64,000 bases of DNA. It comes from Bacteroidales bacterium (GTDB lineage Bacteria; Bacteroidota; Bacteroidia; Bacteroidales; WCHB1-69). Shown one piece after another: positions 60,501 through 64,000 of the stretch. Numbering within the stretch: the stretch's first letter is position 1; the number at the start of each line of letters is the position of its first letter. Both the position numbers and the translations under genes were made by a program. The stretch is from the NCBI GenBank assembly GCA_024400635.1, contig JAKSMI010000002.1:1-64000 (forward strand). The letters run 5' to 3'. The notes under the pieces are model-generated. The model was not told the DNA's origin and did not search any database. It saw only the letters and a program-made list of their open reading frames with translations.

Positions 60501-62200
60501 TTGCAATTAACACTTACACTGTTGACGTAACTGCCCATAATGGTGGTACAACCAATATTCAAGGTGTAGTTTCCTACAACTATGGTGAAAATGTAACTGT
60601 AATTGCTACCGCCGATGAAGGTCATTATATTTCATCTATCAGCATTGATGGTGAAGTTACTGAATACACTCAGGATGACAATAGAACTACTTATTCTATC
60701 GATTTCGAAGCTATTCATGAAAATCACGTAGTAATTGTTGATTTTGGTGTTCAGAAGTTTAACATCACCGCTACTGTTGATGCAGATGCAAATCACGGTA
60801 CAATCAATTATGCTTCTTCTTTCGAGGCAAATCTGTCCTATGGTAATAGTATTACTTTGAACTTCATTCCTGAAGAAAATTACCAAGTATCTGATGTTGT
60901 TGTTGACGGACAAAGCGTAGGTGCAGTTGATTCTTACGAATTTGCCAACATCACAGCAGATCACAACTTAGTTGTTTCATTCGCTCCTATCCAGTACACT
61001 TTGACCGCAACTTCTAACGTGGATGCTTGCACTATCACTCCTGCTTCTACTACAGTTCAGGCTGGTAGCGATGTCAACTACACTTTGAACGTTGCCACTG
61101 GATATCATTTGTTGAATGTTATCGCCAACGGTGAAGAAGTAAGCGTAAGCGGCAATGCATTCACTATCGCTAATGTTCAGGAAGATTATGAAATCTTCGC
61201 CAACTTTGCTCCTAACAATGTTACTGTAACTGTTGCTCAACCTGCAAACGCTACCATCACTCCTGGTACGATGACTTACGCATATGGTGCAACTCCTACC
61301 TACGTAATCATGCCTCAGGCTGGTTATGAAGTAGTAAGCGTAACCGCTGGTGGTGCTGTTGTTCCTGTAACCTACAACAATGGCGTAGGTACCTTCACTT
61401 TGGCACCTGTAACTGCTGATATTACCTTGACGGCTACTACAGCCATTAAGACTTTCACCATCACAGTTATCAACAATGCTCACGGTACAATTGCACCTGC
61501 AACTCAAACCGTCAACTATGGTGATAACGTAACCTTCACCATCACTCCTGAACAATTCTACGCAATCAGCGACGTTAAGGTTGACGGTGCAAGCAGAGGT
61601 GCTATCTCTTCATACACATTCAACAATGTTACTGGTAACCATACTATCGAAGCATTATTCGAAGCTGCTTGCTACGAACCTACCAACTTAACAGCTATGG
61701 ATATCACTACCACTTCAGCTGTTTTGTCATGGGTTGGCACTGCTCCAAGCTACGAAGTTCGTTATCGCAAAGCTGCTGATGCTAACTGGAATACTCAAAC
61801 CGTTACTGTTCCTACCGTTACTCTGACTGGTTTGGATTCCAATACGCTCTATGCTTGGGAAGTTCGTGCATACTGCACCGCTCAGCTCCAATCAGAATGG
61901 GTTGCCAATTCATTCATGACCAAGGCTGGTGCACAACCTTACGATCCAACAAGCATTGCTTCAGCAGAATTCAATACTGTTAAAGTTTACAGCCACTTGA
62001 ACAATGTTTACGTTGTTAACGAAAATGGTGTTGCTATTTCTTCAATCGCCATCTTCGACATCAATGGTAAACAAGTTTACACTGGTAGCGTAAACGGTTC
62101 AACAGAAGTGATTTCGTTGAATGTTGCCAACGGCAGCTACATTGTAAGATTAGCTTCTGAAAACGGAGTTGGTATTTACAAAGTATCTATCGTACGCTAA
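51551..62200 (+). CDS. Giant T9SS-secreted multidomain adhesin-like protein
   Basis: The 3549-residue protein begins with a signal peptide (about 1-25) and ends with a type A T9SS sorting domain (about 3475-3549, IFDINGKQVYTGS, NGSYIVRLAS). Between them: a chitobiase C-terminal-like repeat (APTFNPAAGNY..., about 177-250), an OB-like region (about 255-465), then alternating MAM or cleaved-adhesin-like modules and fibronectin III domains to about residue 2210. After a CARDB-like segment (LAINSIDPIAWACDQSDAKV) come about nine Gly/Tyr-rich bacterial repeats (YGENVTV...DGE motifs) to about 3370, and a last fibronectin III. DNA 55951-56667 is repeated at 56668-57384. It should be exposed on the surface or released. 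It probably binds glycans or proteins and could be cut by gingipain-like proteases. Confidence 0.9.
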   Translation: MKKIDKLRVTLLGFLVCLMSMSLMAQRVTMDFTTNEWGLPVGSSAGITASTPYTNADGYTITLAASTKFYFHNEGYLMLGKSGSTLTLPAFDFNVEKIEIVGTSGASESVKQNIYVGDAAVSTETTGAKNVTNVYQIADAYQAAGNVYTIKVTSAHNTQITYIKVYEAASPAAVAAPTFNPAAGNYFAAQNLTITTTTSGAAIYYTLDSSDPKTNGILYGDNQVIPINQNTVVKAIAVLGEDTSNVTTATYTLNIPVEVATIAEFKAAEHSDNTIYKITGDVKVLGQYEYNNEKYTFIQDMGEGTYAALCIYDNNGSNINNYNPGDVISGGVYGTYYLYHNLIEMNPVEGLPSAEGTPGEVIAPDVRTLANVSAYPDWFESKLVTIKGLTFTESRTFGTTSATRGVVAVNGDDTINVYNGWGAITGVEVSEGMTADVTGFISRYNDILEIIPRGSEDIVEVVGPAVAPWTATFEDALENSAWEIENGNANKWFIGQAQGFDNNKLYISSNNGTTNKYIAEYSFVKASRAIVIPQNGAVLSFDYRVNGNNNDYMQVSIVKGGESTPLERLSGANEWTNATYTISPDMAGEATLVFLWTNQVGNANQFPAAIDNVSLMESSCSQPTALQPTVEGTTATISWTGDAEAYLLQYKLADHSEWYSVNTTENTVVLNNLQGNSNYNVRVQSVCGDDASAWVEGNFVVKCQNLIIDEEEVTFGNGTSTYYYHFPLSAYYYHSYTQQLFTEEELAAMGITAGSQMSAISFNYFWGTATTRPITIWLGTTTMTSLSSAFVPKDENFVQVYSNNCQEFSNSNENWVKLSFDQSFTYNGGSLVVAVLSNKENGECFTQYGSTSRFYLNSQQGKARYHSDDYNEITFDASGMPQSGYNRTVSSSDYRNNIKFDATKFVCGDVEACPAVTNVQVDNITPNSAELTWNRGNESETNFKVEYYAEGSTDVQSVLVEDTAYTLSYLAQLTNYTVKVQALCGENNTSEPVEIEFATSGICPPVSDIQSSNASNTTTLTWIPGGEERAWLVQFKPAEAGDNEWISINVNALPTTTFGGLLATTAYEVRVKAICDPEDEENQSTWTNYEFTSGCAAFDVPFAETFDSYSMPTCWDVDGFRFSSGYAYSYDLDAWIMTPAINIPSDETTYLAFDVKGYGNFSVMASYRGTDASRFAEIYSGEIESGSNYTQVVVPMADNLKGRQVYFKIVNNADQYQYIDNLSVDYCPFVPANLTVSNITENSAVLAWTADEAVNNFQVKVGENIIDVEGAKTYTLTGLDASTTYTFFVRTQCGEDSYGDWSAEKTFTTACPAVTLPYTEDFESSTCPADCWTIIYASGDPSTNTMMHTTDQHSVGQKSFRFSSMARVSPLDQYLISPELANHGELLLTFDYKKSSSGSEQFRVGYSTTTNNISAFTWGSYITNATTSWQEYSQTLPAGVKYIAIDYNSDYQYYLYIDNFNVMAAPTCGTPTLAVNGTTATITPSTIGEPASYELKIGEETRTVPETETTVDLASIFTLAPQTTYSVSVRANCGEGDYSEWSAEVSFTTPCMAVELPFVENFNTLTSGIPECWDNSEGTTTDASYKWNYWNGGKTGACVKFNSYTNSSNKTNFLKTPAVVLSGNATLTFSYKNPTGGDFSVYIESNGQRTLLASGLTGQSSWKEKTYDLTAYTGQEVVVIFKGTSNWGYGDAYIYLDDITIQAPPTCGTPTLAVNGTTATITPKTPGTPESYELKIGEETRTVPETETTVDLASIFTLAPSTTYSVSVRANCGGGDYSEWSAEVSFTTPCMAVELPFVENFNTLTSGIPECWDNSEGTTTDASYKWNYWNGGKTGACVKFNSYTNSSNKTNFLKTPAVVLSGNATLTFSYKNPTGGDFSVYIESNGQRTLLASGLTGQSSWKEKTYDLTEYTGQEVVVIFKGTSNWGSGDAYIYLDDISITEIPFCVTPSIASVVPGTTNATVTVAASENAQSYKVVCVLHGEDIETGTPVAAEELTAIITGLTPATQYDVYARAICSETETSDWSDAYSFFTECAAYALPYTENFDSYTSSTTLSSSTMPICWSRLFTGTSTSYGAGIYPSTSYSRSGANSLRFYNYGSGTSASYGDAYAILPEMAANINVLGMELYARKYSSSYSSNFEVGVVTDVDNPASSFVPVQTIVPTSTSYEKFEVSFAEYTGTNGHIAFRMLKPTSSYAYAYIDDITVKQAVFEKDLAINSIDPIAWACDQSDAKVTINVENAGSAATITSFVANYVINTQEPVSETVNCNLAPGEKMSYTFNTTPVFEYGENTVDAYVEMEGDMKEENNAADSIIVSLLEPKTVPYTPTLSANLVNKGWNVVDANNDGITMDINNAAIVYSFNDTLDADDWMFTPCIEMAAGSYNVYFDYKANSSLTETFGVYYGQGANVDAMTNNIAYLDFNNTDYETAMLTITVAEDGIYNFGFRAMSLEGNLGFSITKFEVYPVVNVTVTSGANGTVTPNGVVPVNYGENLSLSIVPNTMYHVAGVWVDDVQVMSEDPYNSNFMIYTLENVTKPHNVFVDYKLEYHIIKSVANYNPAYTDVPGEFIPAATDTLIDPDPVTVNFAAAPHYHLYSLEMAMMNEEDMVDVTADVVDNEDHTYSYLTGELEVANYYFKATFRRDTVAVNYLVNTGKGYADASDVLAQGARYATWWDYSVANDVNAVANIRPYTTGDAHSDYHIVNVNVNGEDMGVIDTYTFENIQEDQNIAIDFGYQVTTSIRNYVDTYLGRDEVRGTITPDTQLVAEGYPTVVTGTVQEHFHLYNLFVDGVDMIDQVVFDGNNYSLTIDSTIANYNIEAVVKIDTFGIYYAVMDGQGYADASNLLVAPAEYTTWINYGDDFMMNLSPDRGFSIGSVIVDGENMYTANNYLFEYVEEHHYVAVTFVPNDYTITTNAYGHGTVTDGMSFTYDPESPVNYQFTATAEEGYHISAIVINDATVDLTGVTDTYTLTLEDVAANYVINAHFAINTYTVDVTAHNGGTTNIQGVVSYNYGENVTVIATADEGHYISSISIDGEVTEYTQDDNRTTYSIDFEAIHENHVVIVDFGVQKFNITATVDADANHGTINYASSFEANLSYGNSITLNFIPEENYQVSDVVVDGQSVGAVDSYEFANITADHNLVVSFAPIQYTLTATSNVDACTITPASTTVQAGSDVNYTLNVATGYHLLNVIANGEEVSVSGNAFTIANVQEDYEIFANFAPNNVTVTVAQPANATITPGTMTYAYGATPTYVIMPQAGYEVVSVTAGGAVVPVTYNNGVGTFTLAPVTADITLTATTAIKTFTITVINNAHGTIAPATQTVNYGDNVTFTITPEQFYAISDVKVDGASRGAISSYTFNNVTGNHTIEALFEAACYEPTNLTAMDITTTSAVLSWVGTAPSYEVRYRKAADANWNTQTVTVPTVTLTGLDSNTLYAWEVRAYCTAQLQSEWVANSFMTKAGAQPYDPTSIASAEFNTVKVYSHLNNVYVVNENGVAISSIAIFDINGKQVYTGSVNGSTEVISLNVANGSYIVRLASENGVGIYKVSIVR
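55951..57384 (+). repeat. 717-bp in-frame tandem duplication inside the giant gene
   Basis: Units 55951-56667 and 56668-57384 are nearly identical over most of their length. They encode a fibronectin III domain (CGTPTLAVNGTTATI) and a MAM-like module (ELPFVENFNTLTSGIPECWD). The offset of 717 bases equals 239 codons, so the frame is kept. Confidence 0.9.
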
Positions 62201-62247
62201 TGCTAATTAGAAGTGTAGGGCTATAGCCTTGCACATTTCATACCAAA

Positions 62248-62279
62248 ATCTCCGCTGCATTCCGCAGCGGAGATTTTTT
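62248..62279 (+). terminator. Terminator of the giant protein gene
   Basis: ATCTCCGCTGC (62248-62258) pairs with GCAGCGGAGAT (62264-62274) around ATTCC, followed by six T. An 11-base GC-rich stem makes it one of the strongest in the window. Confidence 0.93.
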
Positions 62280-62333
62280 GTTTAAGCGATTTGTCTGACT
62301 AATACTATTTCATAATTGAGACTTTAGGGGTTC

Positions 62334-62460
62334 TGCCTGAAAGGCAATACCATTAGTACCCGCTTGCACTGACGTATGAGATGCTGTCGCAATGTGACGA
62401 TGCTTCGGCGGTGTCTGAAAGACAATACAACAAGTAACCGGGGACGAAGTCCTCGGAGGC
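62334..62460. repeat. Diverged REP copy D
   Basis: TGCCTGAAAGGCA (62334-62346), a GTGTCTGAAAGAC hairpin (62411-62423) and CCGGGGACGAAGTCCTCGG (62438-62456) repeat the REP set of the 49-51 kb island. The left flank CGCTTGCACTGACGTATGAG is shared with copy B at 50702-50721. It lies between the giant gene and secA. Confidence 0.85.
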
Positions 62461-62531
62461 AGAAGATTAAGATTAGAAAATTCCGAAGACAACCTTCGAA
62501 AATTTCTAAGCCTAAATCCAAAAAAATTGTG

Positions 62532-62539
62532 TAGTTTTG
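62532..62539 (+). promoter_or_regulatory. Promoter -7 element of secA
   Basis: TAGTTTTG matches TAnnTTTG and lies 23 bases before the secA ATG at 62563, just past the REP copy. Confidence 0.6.
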
Positions 62540-62562
62540 CAAACTATTTAAAATTATTGTTT

Positions 62563-64000
62563 ATGGCAAATTTTTTAAGTAAAATTTTCGGGACAAAGTC
62601 TGATAGAGACCTTAAAGAATTGAAACCCTATCTCGAAAAATCTCTTGCAGCATACGAAACCATTAAAAACCTAACCAACGACGAATTGCGCCACAAGACG
62701 GTCGAATTTCGCCAGCTGATATCTGATACCATTTGCGAAGAAGAAGCCCGTATAAGCGAAATTAAGGCCTATATGGACGAAAATTATGATATGCCTATTG
62801 ATGAGAAAGAGGATTTCTATAAAGAACTCGAAAATCTGGAGAAACGCTCTTACAATAAGACGCAGGAAGTGCTCGACCAGATTCTGCCTCAGGCTTTCGC
62901 AGTTATGAAAGAAACCGCCCGTCGTTTCAAAGACAATGAAATCGTAGAAGTGACGGCTACGCAAATGGATAGGGATATCGCAGCATACAGAACTTGCATC
63001 GAAATTGTTGACGACAAGGCTTTGTATCATAATACCTGGTCTGCGGGAGGCAATATGATAAAATGGGATATGTGCCATTATGATGTCCAGTTGATTGGTG
63101 GTACAGTGCTTCATCAAGGTAAAATCGCGGAAATGGCTACGGGTGAAGGTAAGACCTTGGTGGCCACCTTGCCGGTTTATCTCAACGCACTTCCAGGGAA
63201 AGGTGTTCACGTGGTCACCGTCAACGATTATCTCGCCAAGCGTGACTCGGAATGGATGGGTCTCCTGTATGAATTCCATGGCTTGACTGTTGACTGCATC
63301 GACAAGCACGAACCTAACTCGGAAGAACGCCGTAAAGCTTACGCTGCCGATATCACTTACGGTACGAACAATGAATTCGGTTTCGACTACCTTCGTGACA
63401 ATATGGCGCGAAACACTACCGAACTGGTACAGCGCCCCCACAATTTCGCTATCGTTGACGAGGTTGACTCTGTGCTTATTGATGATGCCCGTACGCCTTT
63501 GATTATTTCTGGTCCAACGCCCCGCGGCGACCAGCAGGAATTCGACCTTTATAAGCCTATCGTTGAAAAACTTTATAACGCCCAGAAGATTTATGTAGCT
63601 GAAATTCTGACTAAAGCTAAAAAATTGTTAGCCGACAATCCTGACCCTAAACCTACGGATGAAGGTGCTATGCTGTTGCTTCGTGCACAGCGTGGTCTGC
63701 CCAAAAATAAAGCTCTGATAAAGTTTCTCAGCGAGCAAGGTATGAAACAGGTGTTGCTGAAAACAGAAGGCTTTTTTATGCAGGAACAAAATAGAAATAT
63801 GCATCTTATTGATGATGAACTTTACTTCGTCATCGATGAAAAATTGAATACTGTCGATATTATGGACAAAGGTATCGATTTGATTTCAAAGGATGCGGAA
63901 GAAGCTAAGATGTTCATTATGCCCGACGTGGGTGCTGAAATTGCGGAACTTGAAAAGGAAAATTTGGATGAAAAAGAGAAACTCGAACGCAAAAACGAGA
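62563..64000 (+). CDS. secA: Preprotein translocase ATPase SecA (3' part beyond the window)
   Basis: The frame opens at 62563 ([20 protein letters not shown]) and is still open at the window edge, giving 479 codons here. SecA marks are [20 protein letters not shown] (Walker A, MATGEGKT), [37 protein letters not shown] and [20 protein letters not shown] (Walker B region). An insertion after motif II (about residues 325-420), with [17 protein letters not shown] and a charged coil, is usual for the long SecA of Bacteroidota. It drives protein export through SecYEG. It points right, as expected on the leading strand of a rightward fork from the oriC candidate. Confidence 0.97.
   Translation, partial: MANFLSKIFGTKSDRDLKELKPYLEKSLAAYETIKNLTNDELRHKTVEFRQLISDTICEEEARISEIKAYMDENYDMPIDEKEDFYKELENLEKRSYNKTQEVLDQILPQAFAVMKETARRFKDNEIVEVTATQMDRDIAAYRTCIEIVDDKALYHNTWSAGGNMIKWDMCHYDVQLIGGTVLHQGKIAEMATGEGKTLVATLPVYLNALPGKGVHVVTVNDYLAKRDSEWMGLLYEFHGLTVDCIDKHEPNSEERRKAYAADITYGTNNEFGFDYLRDNMARNTTELVQRPHNFAIVDEVDSVLIDDARTPLIISGPTPRGDQQEFDLYKPIVEKLYNAQKIYVAEILTKAKKLLADNPDPKPTDEGAMLLLRAQRGLPKNKALIKFLSEQGMKQVLLKTEGFFMQEQNRNMHLIDDELYFVIDEKLNTVDIMDKGIDLISKDAEEAKMFIMPDVGAEIAELEKENLDEKEKLERKNE

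Noticed and set aside
63201..63216. GTGTTCACGTGGTCAC in secA as a third parS
   Set aside because: Only the inner CACGTG fits; the outer positions differ from parS at several places and it is ordinary coding sequence.

Overview
The window looks like a chromosomal segment of a Bacteroidota bacterium, most likely an uncultured Bacteroidales. The reasons are the AT-rich sequence, many promoters with the Bacteroidota -7 element TAnnTTTG, two proteins with type IX secretion (T9SS) C-terminal sorting domains, a YbeY/MnmG neighbourhood, a MotA-TolQ/ExbD cluster, and lipoproteins with Bacteroidota-style N-termini. All calls come from reading the sequence; no database search was run.

Layout. 0.4-0.6 kb: a structured 6S-like RNA candidate. 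0.7-5.7 kb: an oxidative-stress block. An OxyR-like regulator with two short ChrA proteins runs leftward, and hcp, ferritin and superoxide reductase run rightward from the shared intergenic region. 5.8-8.5 kb: purC and an MFS carrier. 8.5-14.2 kb: accessory genes, namely an AAA/DUF4143 ATPase with repeats over its promoter, a LytTR regulator overlapping a membrane-anchored partner gene, a secreted DegP-like protease with a small paralogue, and an HNH protein. 14.7-21.5 kb: a leftward five-gene cluster that I regard as the best candidate for an undescribed system. It comprises a WYL regulator, a soluble histidine kinase whose N-terminal half resembles type I restriction M and S subunits, a receiver protein, a HAD/phosphoribosyltransferase/zinc-ribbon fusion and a DprA-like protein. 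21.6-29.9 kb: a genetic scrapyard with a DUF4143 remnant, a WG-repeat membrane protein, another ATPase with hairpin repeats, IS30 and IS5 remnants, two lipoproteins and an orphan toxin-like gene.

30-36.3 kb holds housekeeping and small genes: lytic transglycosylase, DsrE, EttA, GNAT, IlvE and small membrane or secreted proteins. At 36.3-36.85 kb is a very AT-rich gap with eight DnaA-box-like nonamers and a perfect 23-bp tandem repeat. Genes from 33.4 to 36.3 kb point left and nearly all genes to the right point right. Two parS-like 16-mers lie 5-7 kb to the right, one at the start of mnmG, so this gap is a good candidate for oriC. 36.9-45.2 kb: rpiB, a LUD/ferredoxin protein, a DUF4175 giant, an SGNH hydrolase, ybeY and mnmG. 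Then come tRNA-Ser, a four-gene proton-channel operon (ExbB-like, unknown membrane protein, two ExbD) and yicC.

49.4-51.3 kb is a repeat island built around a REP-associated tyrosine transposase. It has inverted hairpin repeats on both sides of the gene and a nearly identical 370-bp palindromic segment present twice. A 3549-residue T9SS-secreted multidomain adhesin-like protein follows, then another REP copy, and the window ends inside secA.

Two regulatory themes recur. A direct repeat with 21-bp period, of the kind LytTR proteins bind, occurs beside the LytTR gene and again 11 kb away before the WG-repeat gene. Tandem repeats also cover the promoters of both intact AAA ATPase genes.
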